Numbered from the stretch's first letter, positions 8,532-21,774 are shown. The stretch: DNA of 64,000 bases from Butyrivibrio sp. INlla18 (GCF_900103635.1 NZ_FMXK01000007.1:179367-243366); one strand, 5' to 3'. A program made the numbers and translations. The notes: generated by a model from the letters alone, not told the origin.

Positions 8532-8784
8532 TTATACTCTCACATGTTTTATCGCCTCTTGCTCATATATTACATCCCACTCATCATCAAGAATCCAATG
8601 TTTTATTCTTATTCCTGGGAATCTGAATATCTGTCAAATGTTGTAATCCTGCCAAATGAAAAAACTCTTTACCAGAAAATGATAGCTTCATCTTCCTTGT
8701 TTTTCTTCGATGCGATAATACAAATTCATACTCATACTGTTGTAATGCCACGTACTTTGCAGCTGCCTGATATATTAAATCCAT
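8532..8784 (-). pseudogene. PBECR4-like nuclease domain remnant, truncated or frameshifted
   Basis: From ATG 8784 (AAAAGG seven bases upstream) the frame encodes EYEFVLSHRRKTRKMKLSFS then FFHLAGLQHLTDI, which resembles the PBECR4 family (phage Barnase-EndoU-ColicinE5/D-RelE-like nucleases). The frame stops at 8587 after about 65 residues, much shorter than the family domain. A +1 shift near 8595 would add about 20 residues (ending at TAA 8532-8534) before the terminator at 8462-8489. I read it as a decayed gene; a short functional protein is not excluded. Confidence 0.5.
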
Positions 8785-8806
8785 TAGGTAACCTTTTACA
8801 TAATAA

Positions 8807-8835
8807 AAGCCTTGCAACAAGGTGCTGCAAGGCTT
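8807..8835 (-). terminator. Terminator-like hairpin
   Basis: A perfect 10-bp stem AAGCCTTGCA/TGCAAGGCTT with a 9-base loop is followed on the minus strand by TTATTATGT. It lies just upstream of the start I chose for the PBECR4-like gene and may end a transcript from 8836-9187. Confidence 0.5.
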
Positions 8836-9122
8836 CATAGTCTTTTTTGCAACTTTCTTTCGCAAATCGCTAGATGGGTTATGGTAAGTTGCCACCTTTA
8901 TAAGCCTCCACGTTCACCGCCTCCCATCGCGGATTCCGATTCACAGGCAAATAAAGCATTTTTATGAGTGTGCTTCTCAAGAAGTTTCCTTCTACCATCA
9001 TAATACATATTCCAGTCATGATAGTCAATCAAAAAACTATAAAATTTACTAACTCCATATTGGCACCGGAAGTGCCATTTACAAAAGCGCATAAATACTG
9101 AATATAATCAGAGTCAAGACTC
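8836..9122 (-). other. Intergenic region with only a weak ORF
   Basis: The only sizeable frame is 8898-9092 on the minus strand (64 residues, no ribosome binding site, no recognised domain, odd composition ending in MGGGERGGL). I do not support it as a gene. The stretch may be remnant DNA or an untranslated transcript ending at the 8807-8835 hairpin. Confidence 0.4.
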
Positions 9123-9161
9123 GGAAACAAAATCGTTTCCTCGTTGGCGGATATCCGCCAA
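9123..9161. repeat. Two adjacent small inverted repeats
   Basis: GGAAAC/GTTTCC (9123-9128 and 9135-9140) is followed three bases later by the perfect 18-bp palindrome TTGGCGGATATCCGCCAA (9144-9161). Both lie beyond the tuf terminator. There is no T run, so these are not simple terminators; a protein-binding site is possible. Confidence 0.5.
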
Positions 9162-9187
9162 AGGTCATTTTCGGCTAGATTGTATAC

Positions 9188-9221
9188 AAAAAAACAGCTT
9201 CCAGAGAAACTCTGGAAGCTG
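9188..9221 (-). terminator. tuf terminator
   Basis: A perfect 12-bp stem (CAGCTTCCAGAG and complement, 9195-9221) with a 3-base loop is followed on the minus strand by seven T, 20 bases after the tuf stop. Confidence 0.9.
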
Positions 9222-9244
9222 TATAAAATCTAGGTTTGTTAAGA

Positions 9245-10435
9245 TCACTCTACGATTGTAGCAACCTTACCTGATCCAACTGTACGTCCACCCTCACGGA
9301 TAGCGAACTTAAGACCCTGCTCCATAGCGATTGGGTGAATAAGCTCGATAGACATTGTTACGTGGTCACCAGGCATGCACATCTCAACACCATCTGGAAG
9401 GTTGCAGACACCTGTAACGTCAGTTGTTCTGAAGTAGAACTGTGGTCTGTAGTTTGTGAAGAAAGGAGTATGACGGCCACCCTCGTCCTTAGTAAGAACG
9501 TAAACCTCAGCAGTGAACTTTGTATGGCAAGTTACTGTACCAGGCTTTGTGATAACCTGTCCTCTCTGGATACCCTCACGGTCAACACCACGAAGAAGAA
9601 GACCAACGTTGTCACCAGCTTCGCAGTAATCCATAGTCTTTCTGAACATCTCGATACCAGTTACAACAGACTTAGATGTCTCTTCCTTGATACCAACGAT
9701 TTCGATTTCGTCGTTGAGGTTTAGAGCACCTCTCTCTACTCTACCAGTAGCAACTGTTCCACGACCTGTGATTGTGAATACGTCCTCAACAGGCATAAGG
9801 AAAGGCTTATCTGTCTCACGAGTAGGTTCAGGAATGTAAGAATCAACTGTATCCATGAGCTCGATGATCTTGTCACCCCACTCAGACTTAGGATCCTCAA
9901 GAGCCTTAAGAGCTGAACCACGAATGATAGGTGTGTCATCTCCAGGGAACTCATACTCTGTAAGAAGGTCTCTGATCTCCATCTCAACGAGGTCAAGAAG
10001 CTCTGGATCGTCAACCATATCGCACTTATTCATGAATACGATGATATAAGGAACGCCTACCTGACGAGCAAGAAGAACGTGCTCCTTAGTCTGAGCCATA
10101 ACACCATCAGTAGCAGCAACAACAAGGATTGATCCATCCATCTGAGCTGCACCTGTGATCATGTTCTTAACGTAGTCAGCGTGACCTGGGCAGTCAACGT
10201 GAGCATAGTGTCTGTTAGCTGTCTCATACTCGATGTGAGCTGAGTTGATTGTGATTCCTCTTTCCTTCTCTTCTGGAGCCTTATCGATCTGATCGAATGC
10301 TACAGCAGGGCTGAATCCTCTGTCTGCAAGAACAGCTGTGATAGCAGCTGTAAGAGTTGTCTTACCATGGTCAACGTGTCCGATTGTACCAATGTTAACG
10401 TGTGGTTTGCTTCTGTCAAACTTAGCTTTTGCCAT
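9245..10435 (-). CDS. tuf: Elongation factor Tu
   Basis: A 396-residue GTPase that carries aminoacyl-tRNA to the ribosome. GHVDHGKT (residues 19-26), DCPGH and NKCD are the G1, G3 and G4 motifs, and the length is the usual one. It starts at ATG 10435 after a strong AAGGAGG. It follows fusA but has its own consensus promoter at 10504-10532 and its own terminator, so it can be expressed independently of the str operon. Confidence 0.98.
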   Translation of the reverse strand: MAKAKFDRSKPHVNIGTIGHVDHGKTTLTAAITAVLADRGFSPAVAFDQIDKAPEEKERGITINSAHIEYETANRHYAHVDCPGHADYVKNMITGAAQMDGSILVVAATDGVMAQTKEHVLLARQVGVPYIIVFMNKCDMVDDPELLDLVEMEIRDLLTEYEFPGDDTPIIRGSALKALEDPKSEWGDKIIELMDTVDSYIPEPTRETDKPFLMPVEDVFTITGRGTVATGRVERGALNLNDEIEIVGIKEETSKSVVTGIEMFRKTMDYCEAGDNVGLLLRGVDREGIQRGQVITKPGTVTCHTKFTAEVYVLTKDEGGRHTPFFTNYRPQFYFRTTDVTGVCNLPDGVEMCMPGDHVTMSIELIHPIAMEQGLKFAIREGGRTVGSGKVATIVE

Positions 10436-10503
10436 TTCTAAATATCCTCCTTAAGTGAAATGTTAAATCAACATTTTCATACATAATTTAACCGACTATA
10501 TCG

Positions 10504-10532
10504 ATTATATTAAATGTTAGCCGCTAAATCAA
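10504..10532 (-). promoter_or_regulatory. tuf promoter
   Basis: TTGATT (10527-10532), a 17-base spacer and a perfect TATAAT (10504-10509) lie on the minus strand about 70 bases before tuf. The -35 lies inside the second arm of a fusA-downstream hairpin (AATCAAG/CTTGATT). Confidence 0.85.
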
Positions 10533-10573
10533 GCTAAAAACTTGATTTTTTGCGGCTTTCATTTAGTTTTTAA

Positions 10574-12691
10574 TTAGTTGCCTTTGTTAGAAAGGACTTT
10601 CTCCTGAACATTCTTAGGAACTGGAGCATACTTCTCAAAGAACATTGAGTAGTTACCACGTCCCTGTGTTCTAGAACGAAGGTCTGTAGCATAACCGAAC
10701 ATCTCAGCAAGAGGCACATGTGCTCTTACGATCTTTCCGCCGCCAAGATCATCCATTCCTTCTACCTGTCCACGACGAGAGTTAACGTCACCGATAACAT
10801 CTCCCATGTACTCCTCAGGCATTGTTACTTCTACCTTCATGATAGGCTCAAGAAGTACAGGTGCGCCCTTAGCCATAGCATCCTTGAATGCCATAGATCC
10901 AGCGATGTGGAATGCCATTTCTGATGAGTCTACTTCATGGTATGATCCATCATAAACTGTAGCATGAACACCAACTACTGGATATCCGCCAAGTGTACCA
11001 GCCTTCATAGCTTCTTCGATACCTTCGCTGATTGGCTGAATGAATTCCTTAGGAATAGCACCACCAACAACTTCGCTATCGAACTGGTAAAGGTTGTCTC
11101 CGTTAGCATCCATAGGCTCGAAACGAACTTTACAGTGACCATACTGACCACGTCCACCAGACTGCTTAGCGTACTTAGACTCAACGTCTACAGCCTTTGT
11201 AAGAGCTTCTCTATATGCAACCTGAGGAGCACCTACGTTAGCCTCAACCTTATACTCTCTGAGAAGTCTATCAACGATGATATCAAGGTGAAGCTCACCC
11301 ATACCAGCGATGATTGTCTGACCTGTCTCAGCATTTGTGTGAGCTCTGAATGTAGGATCTTCTTCAGCAAGCTTCATAAGAGCCTCATCAAGCTTCTGCT
11401 GACCAGCCTTAGTCTTAGGCTCGATAGCAAGCTCGATAACAGGATCTGGGAATTCCATTGACTCAAGGATTACTGGGTTCTTCTCATCGCAGAGAGTATC
11501 ACCAGTTACTGTGTTCTTAAGACCAACAGCAGCTGCGATATCACCTGAGTAAACCTTATCAAGGTCAGATCTCTTATTAGCATGCATCTGAAGGATACGT
11601 CCAAGACGCTCCTTGCTGTCCTTAGTACTGTTAAGTACATAAGAACCTGAATTTGCTGTACCACGATATACACGGAAGAATGCAAGCTTTCCAACGAATG
11701 GATCGCTGACAATCTTGAATGCAAGAGCTGCGAATGGGCCATCATCTGTTGACTCAACCTCAATCTCATTACCATCCATATCTGTACCCTTACAAGCAGG
11801 GATATCAAGTGGAGATGGCATAAACTCGATTACAGCATCAATGAGCTTCTGGATACCTCTGTTCTTATGGGCTGAACCACAGCAAACAGGGAATGCCTTA
11901 CACTCGCAAGTAGCCTTACGAAGAGCAGCCTTAAGTTCATCAACTGTAGGCTCTTCTCCCTCAAGGTACTTCATCATAAGATCTTCATCAAGATCGCAGA
12001 TCTTCTCAACGAGCTCTGAGTGATAAAGCTCAGCATCATCCTTGAGATCAGCAGGGATCTCACCAATTGTAACATCCTCACCCTTATCATCATTGTAGAT
12101 ATAAGCCTGCATCTCGAAAAGATCGATAACACCCTGGAACTGATCCTCAGCTCCGATAGGGATTTCAATCATAATAGCGTTTTTCTTAAGTCTATTTCTG
12201 ATCTGCTCTACAGCACCGAAATAGTTTGCTCCAATGATATCCATCTTGTTGATGAATGCCATACGAGGAACATTAAATCCATCAGCCTGACGCCAAACGT
12301 TCTCAGACTGTGGCTCAACGCCTTCTTTAGCACTGAATACACCAACAGCACCATCAAGTACACGAAGTGAACGCTCAACTTCTACAGTAAAGTCAACGTG
12401 TCCAGGTGTATCAATGATATTGATACGATGCTCAAGAGCACCTGGCTTAACCTTACCATTCTGCTGAAGTGTCCAGTGACAAGTTGTAGCTGCAGATGTG
12501 ATTGTGATACCTCTTTCCTGCTCCTGTTCCATCCAGTCCATGGTAGCAGTACCTTCGTAAGTCTCACCAATCTTATAGTTTACACCGGTATAGTAAAGAA
12601 TACGCTCTGTAAGAGTTGTCTTACCAGCGTCGATATGCGCCATAATACCGATGTTTCTGGTTCTCTCCAATGGGTATTGTCTATCAGCCAA
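10574..12691 (-). CDS. fusA: Elongation factor G
   Basis: A 705-residue ribosomal translocase GTPase. AHIDAGKT (residues 17-24), DTPGHVDF and NKMD are the GTP-binding motifs, followed by domains II-V, including [20 protein letters not shown] near the C-terminus. Length is full. It starts at ATG 12691 after a purine-rich AGGAGGAAG. It is third in the rpsL-rpsG-fusA operon. Confidence 0.98.
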   Translation of the reverse strand: MADRQYPLERTRNIGIMAHIDAGKTTLTERILYYTGVNYKIGETYEGTATMDWMEQEQERGITITSAATTCHWTLQQNGKVKPGALEHRINIIDTPGHVDFTVEVERSLRVLDGAVGVFSAKEGVEPQSENVWRQADGFNVPRMAFINKMDIIGANYFGAVEQIRNRLKKNAIMIEIPIGAEDQFQGVIDLFEMQAYIYNDDKGEDVTIGEIPADLKDDAELYHSELVEKICDLDEDLMMKYLEGEEPTVDELKAALRKATCECKAFPVCCGSAHKNRGIQKLIDAVIEFMPSPLDIPACKGTDMDGNEIEVESTDDGPFAALAFKIVSDPFVGKLAFFRVYRGTANSGSYVLNSTKDSKERLGRILQMHANKRSDLDKVYSGDIAAAVGLKNTVTGDTLCDEKNPVILESMEFPDPVIELAIEPKTKAGQQKLDEALMKLAEEDPTFRAHTNAETGQTIIAGMGELHLDIIVDRLLREYKVEANVGAPQVAYREALTKAVDVESKYAKQSGGRGQYGHCKVRFEPMDANGDNLYQFDSEVVGGAIPKEFIQPISEGIEEAMKAGTLGGYPVVGVHATVYDGSYHEVDSSEMAFHIAGSMAFKDAMAKGAPVLLEPIMKVEVTMPEEYMGDVIGDVNSRRGQVEGMDDLGGGKIVRAHVPLAEMFGYATDLRSRTQGRGNYSMFFEKYAPVPKNVQEKVLSNKGN

Positions 12692-12739
12692 AGGTTCTTC
12701 CTCCTAAATAATATTAAACCTGTCTCATACAAAATCAGA

Positions 12740-13258
<519 letters not shown>

Positions 13259-13374
13259 TTACTATAATCATCGGTACTCACTAATTTAGTGTACGTGCGG
13301 TTTTCTTACTAAAATATATAGATATAGAACACCAACACTATTCAAAAATTAGATCTGTTAATGAAACAAAAAAA

Positions 13375-13794
13375 TTACTTGGCAGCCTTAGGTCTCTTAG
13401 CGCCATACTTAGAACGAGCCTGTTTTCTGTCGGCTACACCTGCTGTATCAAGAGTACCTCTGATGATGTGGTATCTTGTACCAGGTAAATCCTTAACTCT
13501 TCCACCACGGATAAGAACAACGCTGTGCTCCTGAAGGTTGTGTCCTTCTCCAGGGATGTAGCTTGTTACCTCAATACCGTTAGAAAGACGTACTCTGGCG
13601 ATTTTTCTCAGAGCAGAGTTAGGCTTCTTAGGTGTTGCTGTCTTAACAGCTGTGCAGACACCACGCTTCTGTGGAGAAGCTGTAGCAGTTGCCTTCTTAT
13701 GAAGAGAGTTGAAACCCTTCTGAAGAGCAGGTGCTGTAGACTTCTTAACTGATGTCTGACGACCCTTTCTAACTAACTGGTTAAATGTTGGCAT
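13375..13794 (-). CDS. rpsL: 30S ribosomal protein S12
   Basis: A 139-residue decoding-centre protein with the conserved [15 protein letters not shown] segment and [14 protein letters not shown]. It is first in its operon, behind a perfect sigma-A promoter and a hairpin-containing leader. AGGAGG precedes the ATG. Confidence 0.98.
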   Translation of the reverse strand: MPTFNQLVRKGRQTSVKKSTAPALQKGFNSLHKKATATASPQKRGVCTAVKTATPKKPNSALRKIARVRLSNGIEVTSYIPGEGHNLQEHSVVLIRGGRVKDLPGTRYHIIRGTLDTAGVADRKQARSKYGAKRPKAAK

Positions 13795-13820
13795 TCTTTT
13801 TACCTCCTATTTTGATATAT

Positions 13821-13867
13821 GTATGTACAAAATACAAAGGGGCAGAATATCACCCCTTTGCACATAC
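13821..13867 (-). promoter_or_regulatory. Hairpin in the rpsL leader
   Basis: The leader between the promoter and rpsL can fold into an outer stem GTATGT/ACATAC and an inner perfect 8-bp stem CAAAGGGG/CCCCTTTG with a 10-base loop. The run TATTTTGT after the inner stem makes it attenuator-like. Autoregulation by S12 or S7 is a guess. Confidence 0.5.
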
Positions 13868-13879
13868 ACGCAATTATGA

Positions 13880-13908
13880 ATTATAAATAGTATTATTTTA
13901 GTTGTCAA
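13880..13908 (-). promoter_or_regulatory. rpsL-rpsG-fusA promoter
   Basis: A perfect consensus promoter on the minus strand: TTGACA (13903-13908), 17-base spacer, TATAAT (13880-13885). It lies in the 144-base gap after rpoC and makes the str operon independent of rpoBC. Confidence 0.92.
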
Positions 13909-13938
13909 CTAAATTTTTTATGACAACTTGTCAGAAAA

Positions 13939-16900
13939 TTACTCCTCTTCTGAGATTGAAACTTCATCATCTTCAATGTCGATTACATCTTCAAACTCAT
14001 CATCAAAGTCTTTCTTCTTTTTCTTAAGGATAAGCTTCTCTGGATTCTTGAAGTTTGCGTCAGTATTAAGAGCTGTATTTCTATATCTCTTCATACCTGT
14101 ACCAGCAGGGATCAGCTTACCGATAATAACGTTTTCCTTAAGTCCAATAAGTGGATCAACCTTACCCTTGATAGCAGCATCAGTAAGAACCTTAGTTGTC
14201 TCCTGGAATGATGCAGCTGAAAGGAATGAGTTAGTTGCAAGAGCAGCCTTTGTAATACCAAGTATTACCTGTTTACCCTCTGCAGGTCTCTTACCTTCAG
14301 TGATAAGTGCTTCGTTACTATCTTCAAAATCAAGTACATCTACAAGTGTTCCTGGGAGGAATTCTGTATCTCCACTCTCGTCGATTCTTACCTTCTTAAG
14401 CATCTGACGAACAATAACTTCGATATGCTTATCGCAGATATCAACACCCTGTAAACGATATACTCTCTGAACTTCTCTTAAGAGATAATCCTGTACTGCA
14501 CGGATACCCTTAATCTTAAGAAGATCGTGTGGGTTAACTGAACCTTCAGTAAGTTCATCACCAGCTTCGATTGTCATTCCATCCTGAACCTTGATACGTG
14601 ATCCATAAGGAATGAGGTAAGCCTTTGATTCACCAGTCTCATCGTTAGTTACAATAACTTCACGCTTCTTCTTGGTATCTCTGATCTCAACCTGTCCATC
14701 AAGCTCTGAAATAATAGCAAGTCCCTTTGGCTTTCTTGCCTCGAAAAGCTCTTCTACTCTAGGAAGACCCTGAGTAATATCGCCACCGGCAACACCACCA
14801 GTATGGAATGTTCTCATTGTAAGCTGTGTACCAGGCTCACCGATTGACTGAGCAGCAATAATACCAACTGCCTCACCAACCTGTACAGCCTCACCAGTTG
14901 CCATGTTTGCACCGTAGCACTTAGCACAGATTCCGTTGTGTGAACGGCATGTGAGAATTGTACGGATCTTAACAGCTTCAACTGGCTGACCCTTAGCGTT
15001 AACACCTACTGAAAGGATCTTAGCTGCTCTTGATGGTGTGATCATGTGGTTCTTCTTAACGATCACGTTACCATCTTTATCTTTAATAGTCTCGCAAGAA
15101 TATCTTCCTGTGATTCTATCCTTTAATGGCTCGATTGTTTCCTTACCATCCATGAATGCCTTTACAGTCATTCCTGGGATTACTTCCTTGTCTGCGCAGC
15201 AGTCGATGTCACGGATAATGAGTTCCTGTGATACGTCAACCATTCGACGTGTAAGGTATCCTGAATCGGCTGTACGAAGAGCTGTATCTGACAGACCCTT
15301 ACGAGCACCGTGAGCTGACATGAAGTATTCCAAAACGTCAAGACCTTCACGGAAGTTTGACTTGATAGGAAGTTCGATTGTACGACCTGTTGTATCAGCC
15401 ATAAGTCCACGCATACCTGCGAGCTGCTTGATCTGCTGGTTACTACCACGGGCACCAGAGTCAGCCATCATGTAGATGTTGTTGTACTTATCAAGACCAG
15501 CAAGAAGCTCATCAGTAAGCTTTTTATCTGTCTCCATCCAAGTATCAACTACTGCACGGTAACGCTCTTCGTCTGTGATAAGACCACGACGGAAGTTCAT
15601 AGCGATTCTATCAACTGTAGCCTGTGCTTCATCAAGCATTTCCTGCTTCTGCTTTGGCACTGTCATATCTGCGATAGATACTGTCATAGCAGCGCGTGTT
15701 GAATAGTGATAACCAGTAGCTTTGATCTTATCAAGAACCTCTGCTGTAGCAAATGTTCCGTGAGTATTGATCATAGCTGTAACAATCTGCTTGAGCTGCT
15801 TCTTACCAACCATGAAGTCAACTTCAAGTTTGAACTCGTTTTCTGGAACTGTTCTATCAACAAATCCAAGGTCCTGAGGAATGATCTCATTGAAGAGGAA
15901 TCTACCAAGAGTTGACTCTACGATTCCAGTTCCAACTGTTCCATCAGCCTTAGTTCTGTCCATTCTGATCTTAATTCTTGTCTGAAGTGTGCAGTAACCA
16001 TTCTCATAAGCAAGAATAGCTTCGTCAACACTCTTAAAGAACTTACCTTCGCCAAGAGCACCAGGTCTCTCCTGTGTCAAATAGTAGATACCAAGTACCA
16101 TATCCTGTGTAGGAACGTTTACTGGGCCACCATCTGAAGGCTTAAGAAGGTTGTTAGGTGCAAGCATGAGGAATCTACACTCAGCCTGTGCCTCTACTGA
16201 CAATGGAAGGTGAACAGCCATCTGGTCACCATCGAAGTCGGCGTTGAAAGGTGTACATACAAGAGGATGAAGCTTGATAGCCTTACCTTCTACAAGAATT
16301 GGCTCAAATGCCTGAATACCAAGTCTGTGAAGTGTGGGGGCACGGTTCAGCATAACTGGGTGCTCCTTAATTACATCCTCAAGAACGTCCCAAACCTGCT
16401 CATCAAGTCTCTCAACGAGTTTTTTAGCGTTCTTTATGTTCTGTGAAATTCCTCTAGAAACAAGTTCTTTCATAACGAAAGGTTTGAAAAGCTCAATAGC
16501 CATTTCCTTAGGAAGTCCACACTGATAAATCTTAAGTTCTGGTCCTACTACGATAACTGAACGTCCTGAATAGTCAACACGCTTACCAAGAAGGTTCTGA
16601 CGGAAACGTCCTGATTTACCTTTGAGCATGTCAGAAAGTGACTTGAGTGCTCTGTTACCAGGTCCTGTTACAGGTCTTCCTCTTCTGCCGTTATCGATAA
16701 GGGCATCTACAGCCTCCTGGAGCATTCTCTTCTCGTTGCGAACGATGATATCAGGTGCACCGAGATCAAGAAGTCTCTTAAGTCTGTTATTTCTATTGAT
16801 AATTCTTCTGTAAAGATCGTTAAGATCTGATGTAGCGAAACGTCCACCGTCAAGCTGTACCATAGGACGAAGATCTGGTGGGATTACTGGGATGCAATCC

Positions 16901-17676
16901 ATGATCATCCATGCAGGATTATTTCCAGACTCTCTAAATGCTTCGACTACTTCGAGACGCTTAATAATTCTAGCTCTCTTCTGTCCGCTTGATGTATCAA
17001 GACCCTCTTTGAGTTCCTGATATTCAGCTTCAAGATCAATTGCCTGAAGAAGCTCTTTGATGGACTCAGCGCCCATACCAGCTCGGAACTTTCCGCCCCA
17101 TTCTTCTCTGGCATCCTGGTACTCTTTCTCAGAGAGAACCTGCTTGTACTCAAGTGATGTCTCACCTGGATCAAGTACTATATATGAAGCAAAGTAAAGA
17201 ACTTTCTCAAGTACACGTGGAGAAAGATCAAGGATAAGACCCATTCTGCTAGGGATTCCCTTGAAGTACCAAATATGAGAAACAGGAGCTGCAAGCTCGA
17301 TGTATCCCATTCTCTCACGACGTACGCTGCTCTTTGTAATTTCTACGCCACAACGATCACAGACAACGCCCTTATATCTGATCTTCTTGTACTTACCACA
17401 GTGACATTCCCAGTCTTTAGTTGGTCCAAATATTCTTTCACAGAAAAGACCATCTCTTTCTGGCTTCAATGTTCTGTAGTTGATTGTCTCTGGCTTTGTT
17501 ACCTTGCCGCTTTCCGGGTCGTTCTTGTCTCTAATTGCCCAGCTTTTGATCTTTTCTGGTGATGCAAGTCCAATCTTGATTGAGTCAAAGGTCATAGGCT
17601 GATAGGTCTGCTGCTGTGTACTACTTCTTCCGCTTGAAGCTTCATTTATTGCTTTATTCATAGTTGAATCAGACAT
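13939..17676 (-). CDS. rpoC: DNA-directed RNA polymerase subunit beta'
   Basis: The 1245-residue catalytic subunit. [12 protein letters not shown] carries the Mg-binding aspartates, CHCGKYKK and CDRCG form the N-terminal zinc site, and [18 protein letters not shown] is the trigger-loop region. The C-terminus ends in a Lys run followed by about 20 mostly acidic residues beyond the conserved core. It lies 44 bases downstream of rpoB and is co-transcribed with it. Confidence 0.98.
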   Translation of the reverse strand: MSDSTMNKAINEASSGRSSTQQQTYQPMTFDSIKIGLASPEKIKSWAIRDKNDPESGKVTKPETINYRTLKPERDGLFCERIFGPTKDWECHCGKYKKIRYKGVVCDRCGVEITKSSVRRERMGYIELAAPVSHIWYFKGIPSRMGLILDLSPRVLEKVLYFASYIVLDPGETSLEYKQVLSEKEYQDAREEWGGKFRAGMGAESIKELLQAIDLEAEYQELKEGLDTSSGQKRARIIKRLEVVEAFRESGNNPAWMIMDCIPVIPPDLRPMVQLDGGRFATSDLNDLYRRIINRNNRLKRLLDLGAPDIIVRNEKRMLQEAVDALIDNGRRGRPVTGPGNRALKSLSDMLKGKSGRFRQNLLGKRVDYSGRSVIVVGPELKIYQCGLPKEMAIELFKPFVMKELVSRGISQNIKNAKKLVERLDEQVWDVLEDVIKEHPVMLNRAPTLHRLGIQAFEPILVEGKAIKLHPLVCTPFNADFDGDQMAVHLPLSVEAQAECRFLMLAPNNLLKPSDGGPVNVPTQDMVLGIYYLTQERPGALGEGKFFKSVDEAILAYENGYCTLQTRIKIRMDRTKADGTVGTGIVESTLGRFLFNEIIPQDLGFVDRTVPENEFKLEVDFMVGKKQLKQIVTAMINTHGTFATAEVLDKIKATGYHYSTRAAMTVSIADMTVPKQKQEMLDEAQATVDRIAMNFRRGLITDEERYRAVVDTWMETDKKLTDELLAGLDKYNNIYMMADSGARGSNQQIKQLAGMRGLMADTTGRTIELPIKSNFREGLDVLEYFMSAHGARKGLSDTALRTADSGYLTRRMVDVSQELIIRDIDCCADKEVIPGMTVKAFMDGKETIEPLKDRITGRYSCETIKDKDGNVIVKKNHMITPSRAAKILSVGVNAKGQPVEAVKIRTILTCRSHNGICAKCYGANMATGEAVQVGEAVGIIAAQSIGEPGTQLTMRTFHTGGVAGGDITQGLPRVEELFEARKPKGLAIISELDGQVEIRDTKKKREVIVTNDETGESKAYLIPYGSRIKVQDGMTIEAGDELTEGSVNPHDLLKIKGIRAVQDYLLREVQRVYRLQGVDICDKHIEVIVRQMLKKVRIDESGDTEFLPGTLVDVLDFEDSNEALITEGKRPAEGKQVILGITKAALATNSFLSAASFQETTKVLTDAAIKGKVDPLIGLKENVIIGKLIPAGTGMKRYRNTALNTDANFKNPEKLILKKKKKDFDDEFEDVIDIEDDEVSISEEE

Positions 17677-17720
17677 TCGTAACCTCTTTTCTTTATGTTA
17701 AACGTAATCAACAGTCACAA

Positions 17721-20700
17721 TTACTCTTCATCGGATGATTCGTCAAAATCGTCGAAACCTTCCTCATCAAAGCCATCAGCGTCGCTCTCATCTGCTACAA
17801 GCTCGCCATCTTCATTAAAGCTCTGCTCTGTATATCCGTTAGCAGCGAAAGATTCCTGATTGTAATCGCGTCCTGATGTATCGCCTTCAATCTCATAGCG
17901 ATAATCAGAATCTGTATAATCAACGCTTTCCATAATTTCAACTTCTGTATTGTCTTCACGAAGAACTTTAATATCAAGTCCAAGTGACTGGAGCTCCTTA
18001 AGAAGAACCTTAAAGCTTTCTGGAACACCAGGTTCAGGAATGTTATCACCCTTAATGATTGCTTCGTAAGTCTTAACACGTCCTACAACGTCATCAGACT
18101 TAACTGTAAGGATTTCCTGAAGTGTATAAGCTGCACCGTAAGCTTCAAGTGCCCAAACTTCCATTTCTCCGAAACGCTGTCCACCGAACTGAGCTTTACC
18201 ACCCAGAGGCTGCTGTGTTACTAATGAGTAAGGACCAGTTGAACGAGCGTGGATCTTATCATCTACAAGGTGATGGAGTTTGAGGTAATGCATGTGTCCA
18301 ATAGTTGTTGGGCCATCGAACTTCTGACCTGTTCTACCATCACGGAGCTGTACCTTTCCGTCTGATCTGATAGGAACACCCTTCCAGAGTTCTCTGTGAT
18401 CTCTGTTCTCATAGAGGTAATCCATGATCTCAGGAAGTACAAGATCCTTATACTTCTTCTCGAAGTCTTCCCATGAGCTGTTAACGTAATCGTTAGCCAT
18501 CTCAAGAGTATCCTGAATATCTATCTCGTTTGCACCATCAAAGATAGGTGTTGCTACGTTAAATCCAAGAGCCTTAGCTGCAAGAGAAAGGTGGATCTCG
18601 AGGACCTGACCGATATTCATACGGGAAGGAACGCCGAGAGGGTTAAGTACGATATCAAGTGGTCTACCATTTGGAAGATATGGCATATCTTCAATAGGAA
18701 GTACACGTGAAACGACACCCTTGTTACCATGACGACCAGCCATCTTATCACCAACAGAAATCTTTCTCTTCTGTGCGATATAGATACGAACTGCCTGATT
18801 TACACCAGGTGAAAGCTCATCGCCGTTATCTCTTGTAAATACCTTAGCATCAACTACGATACCATATTCGCCGTGAGGAACCTTAAGAGATGTATCACGT
18901 ACCTCTCTAGCCTTCTCACCGAAGATAGCTCTAAGGAGTCTTTCTTCTGCTGTAAGCTCTGTCTCTCCCTTAGGAGTAACCTTACCTACAAGAATATCAC
19001 CGGCACGAACCTCAGCACCGATACGAATGATACCACGATCATCAAGATCCTTGAGTGCATCATCACCTACGCCAGGAACATCACGAGTGATTTCTTCTGG
19101 TCCGAGCTTAGTCTCACGAGCTTCTGCCTCATATTCTTCAATATGTACTGATGTATAAACATCATCACGAACAAGTCTCTCTGAAAGAAGAACAGCATCC
19201 TCGTAGTTGTAACCTTCCCATGTCATGAAACCGATAAGAGGGTTCTTACCAAGACCAAGTTCTCCCTGTGAAGTAGAAGGTCCATCTGCGATAACCTGAC
19301 CAGCTTCTACATGATCACCCTTGAATACGATAGGTCTCTGATTGTAGCAGTTACTCTGGTTAGATCTCTGGAACTTAATAAGGTGGAACTCTTCCTTCTC
19401 ACCATCATCATATGTCATCTGAATAAGCTTACTGTCAACGAAATCAACAGTTCCAGCTTTTCTAGCAACAACGCAAACACCTGAGTCAACAGCTGCCTTG
19501 CGCTCCATGCCAGTTCCTACTGCAGGAGCTTCAGTTGTAAGAAGAGGTACGGCCTGACGCTGCATGTTTGATCCCATCAGCGCACGGTTAGCATCGTCGT
19601 TCTCAAGGAATGGGATAAGTGCTGTAGCAACTGAGAATACCATTCTAGGAGATACGTCCATGTACTCAAATGCTGTCTTAGGATAAGCTGATGTCTCTTC
19701 TCTGTAACGGCCAGATACAGAATTCTTCTTGAAGTATCCGTTCTCATCGAGAGGAGTATTAGCCTGAGCTACATGGTAATTATCCTCTTCATCTGCTGTA
19801 AGGTACTCAACCTCATCTGTTACCCTTGGATTCTCAGGGTCAGACTGGTCAACCTTACGATATGGAGCCTCTATGAAACCATAATCATTAACTCTTGCAT
19901 AGCTTGCAAGTGAGTTGATAAGACCGATGTTAGGTCCTTCAGGTGTCTCGATAGGGCACATACGTCCATAGTGTGTATAGTGTACGTCTCGAACCTCGAA
20001 TCCGGCTCTATCTCTTGAAAGACCGCCAGGACCAAGTGCTGAAAGACGTCTCTTATGTGTAAGCTCACCAAGAGGGTTGTTCTGATCCATGAACTGTGAA
20101 AGCTGTGAAGATCCGAAGAACTCCTTTACTGCAGCCTGTACAGGTTTGATGTTGATCAGAGACTGAGGAGAAACTTCCTCTGTATCGTGAGTAGTCATTC
20201 TCTCACGTACAACTCTCTCAAGTCTTGATAAACCGATACGATACTGGTTCTGAAGAAGCTCACCTACGCAACGGATACGTCTGTTACCTAAGTGGTCGAT
20301 ATCGTCATCGTTACCAATTCCATATTCAACATGGATGTTATAGTTAATAGAAGCAATGATATCTTCCTTAGTAATGTGCTTAGGAATAAGTTCATGTACA
20401 CGCTTCTTGATTGTCTCTGCAAGTCCTTCAGGATCATTCTTGGCTGAGTACTCTTCAAGAATCTCCTTAAGAACAGGATAGTATACGTCCTCGTTGATTC
20501 CGAGCTGCTCTGGATCACACTCGATGAAGTGTGTGATATCAACCATCATATTAGAAAGAACTTTGATGTTGCGCTCTTCACCCTGAATAAGTACGTAAGG
20601 GATAGCACTGTTCTGGATTTCAGTAGCGAGTGCACGATCAACCTTAGTACCAGCTGATGCGATCATCTCGCCTGTTGTCTCATCAACAACATCCTCTGCA

Positions 20701-21596
20701 AGAACATGTCCGCTAATACGATTCTTGAAATGAAGTTTCTTATTAAACTTATATCTTCCGACCTTAGCAAGATCATATCTTCTAGCGTCAAAGAACATAG
20801 CATTAATAAGACTCTCCGCACTCTCAACTGAAAGTGGCTCACCAGGACGGATCTTTCTGTAAAGTTCAAGAAGACCGCTCTGATAATCTGTCGAAGAATC
20901 CTTAGAAAAGCTTCCCTGAATCTTAGGCTCATCACCAAAGAGTTCAAGAATTTCCTCATTTGTACCAATACCAAGTGCTCTGATGAGTACAGTTACAGGA
21001 ACCTTTCTGGTTCTGTCTACTCTTGCATAGAACACGTCATTAGAGTCTGTCTCATACTCGAGCCAAGCTCCTCTGTTAGGGATAACAGTACATGCAATGA
21101 GTTCCTTACCGATCTTATCATATGTAATATCATAATAGATACCGGGTGAACGAACCAACTGGCTGACAATAACTCTTTCAGCTCCGTTGATAACAAAGGT
21201 ACCAGTTGCTGTCATAAGAGGAAGATCGCCCATGAAAATCTCATGTTCTGTAATCTCGTCTTTCTCTTTGTTATGAAGACGAACCTTAACCTTTAAAGGT
21301 GCAGCGAAAGTAGCGTCTCTTTCTTTGCACTTCTCAATTGTATTCTTGTTCTTGTCAATCTCATCCTCGCAAAGCTTGAAATCAACAAATTCCAAACTGA
21401 GCTTGCCACTGTAATCTTCAATAGGAGAGATATCGTCAAAGACTTCTTTTAAGCCTTCGTCAAGAAACCATTGATAAGAGTTCTTCTGAACTTCGATCAG
21501 GTTTGGCATCTCCAGGACTTCCTTCTGGCGCTGGAAACTCATACGTATGTTTTTACCAGAGCCGGTAGGATGTAATCTGTTTTTTTCCATTGACAT
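17721..21596 (-). CDS. rpoB: DNA-directed RNA polymerase subunit beta
   Basis: A 1291-residue subunit with the rifampicin-region core [26 protein letters not shown] broken into its usual segments, and the C-terminal [22 protein letters not shown]. After the conserved end there is an acidic tail of about 70 residues rich in Asp and Glu. GGGGTGA precedes ATG 21596; Met-3 is a possible alternative start. It has its own promoter at 21696-21724. Confidence 0.98.
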   Translation of the reverse strand: MSMEKNRLHPTGSGKNIRMSFQRQKEVLEMPNLIEVQKNSYQWFLDEGLKEVFDDISPIEDYSGKLSLEFVDFKLCEDEIDKNKNTIEKCKERDATFAAPLKVKVRLHNKEKDEITEHEIFMGDLPLMTATGTFVINGAERVIVSQLVRSPGIYYDITYDKIGKELIACTVIPNRGAWLEYETDSNDVFYARVDRTRKVPVTVLIRALGIGTNEEILELFGDEPKIQGSFSKDSSTDYQSGLLELYRKIRPGEPLSVESAESLINAMFFDARRYDLAKVGRYKFNKKLHFKNRISGHVLAEDVVDETTGEMIASAGTKVDRALATEIQNSAIPYVLIQGEERNIKVLSNMMVDITHFIECDPEQLGINEDVYYPVLKEILEEYSAKNDPEGLAETIKKRVHELIPKHITKEDIIASINYNIHVEYGIGNDDDIDHLGNRRIRCVGELLQNQYRIGLSRLERVVRERMTTHDTEEVSPQSLINIKPVQAAVKEFFGSSQLSQFMDQNNPLGELTHKRRLSALGPGGLSRDRAGFEVRDVHYTHYGRMCPIETPEGPNIGLINSLASYARVNDYGFIEAPYRKVDQSDPENPRVTDEVEYLTADEEDNYHVAQANTPLDENGYFKKNSVSGRYREETSAYPKTAFEYMDVSPRMVFSVATALIPFLENDDANRALMGSNMQRQAVPLLTTEAPAVGTGMERKAAVDSGVCVVARKAGTVDFVDSKLIQMTYDDGEKEEFHLIKFQRSNQSNCYNQRPIVFKGDHVEAGQVIADGPSTSQGELGLGKNPLIGFMTWEGYNYEDAVLLSERLVRDDVYTSVHIEEYEAEARETKLGPEEITRDVPGVGDDALKDLDDRGIIRIGAEVRAGDILVGKVTPKGETELTAEERLLRAIFGEKAREVRDTSLKVPHGEYGIVVDAKVFTRDNGDELSPGVNQAVRIYIAQKRKISVGDKMAGRHGNKGVVSRVLPIEDMPYLPNGRPLDIVLNPLGVPSRMNIGQVLEIHLSLAAKALGFNVATPIFDGANEIDIQDTLEMANDYVNSSWEDFEKKYKDLVLPEIMDYLYENRDHRELWKGVPIRSDGKVQLRDGRTGQKFDGPTTIGHMHYLKLHHLVDDKIHARSTGPYSLVTQQPLGGKAQFGGQRFGEMEVWALEAYGAAYTLQEILTVKSDDVVGRVKTYEAIIKGDNIPEPGVPESFKVLLKELQSLGLDIKVLREDNTEVEIMESVDYTDSDYRYEIEGDTSGRDYNQESFAANGYTEQSFNEDGELVADESDADGFDEEGFDDFDESSDEE

Positions 21597-21695
21597 TCAC
21601 CCCGTTCTTAAATATTTTCGTAGTGGTAATACGGATTTTTTTGCACAGAAAAAAGAGCGCAAAAAAGCCCACCACACCACAATAGTGCATTATCC

Positions 21696-21724
21696 ATCTT
21701 ACATCTAACTAAATTCCGTGTCAA
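21696..21724 (-). promoter_or_regulatory. rpoBC promoter
   Basis: TTGACA (21719-21724), a 17-base spacer and TAAGAT (21696-21701) on the minus strand, just beyond the rplL terminator. It shows that rpoBC can be transcribed apart from rplJL. Confidence 0.8.
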
Positions 21725-21741
21725 GAACTTTTTTACAAGAT

Positions 21742-21774
21742 AAAAAAAGTCAGACATGTAAACATGTCTGACTT
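21742..21774 (-). terminator. rplJL terminator
   Basis: A perfect 13-bp stem (21747-21759 with 21762-21774) and a run of seven T on the minus strand, 24 bases after the rplL stop. Read-through would reach rpoB. Confidence 0.9.

Noticed and set aside
8807..8835. Hairpin read as part of the PBECR4-like coding region
   Set aside because: The better start (8784, with AAAAGG) lies after it, so I call it a terminator-like hairpin upstream of the gene.
8544..8840. 98-residue + strand ORF
   Set aside because: It is antisense to the PBECR4-like frame, has no ribosome binding site and low-complexity composition; a shadow.
8898..9092. 64-residue minus-strand ORF
   Set aside because: No ribosome binding site, no recognisable domain and unusual composition; listed only as intergenic content.
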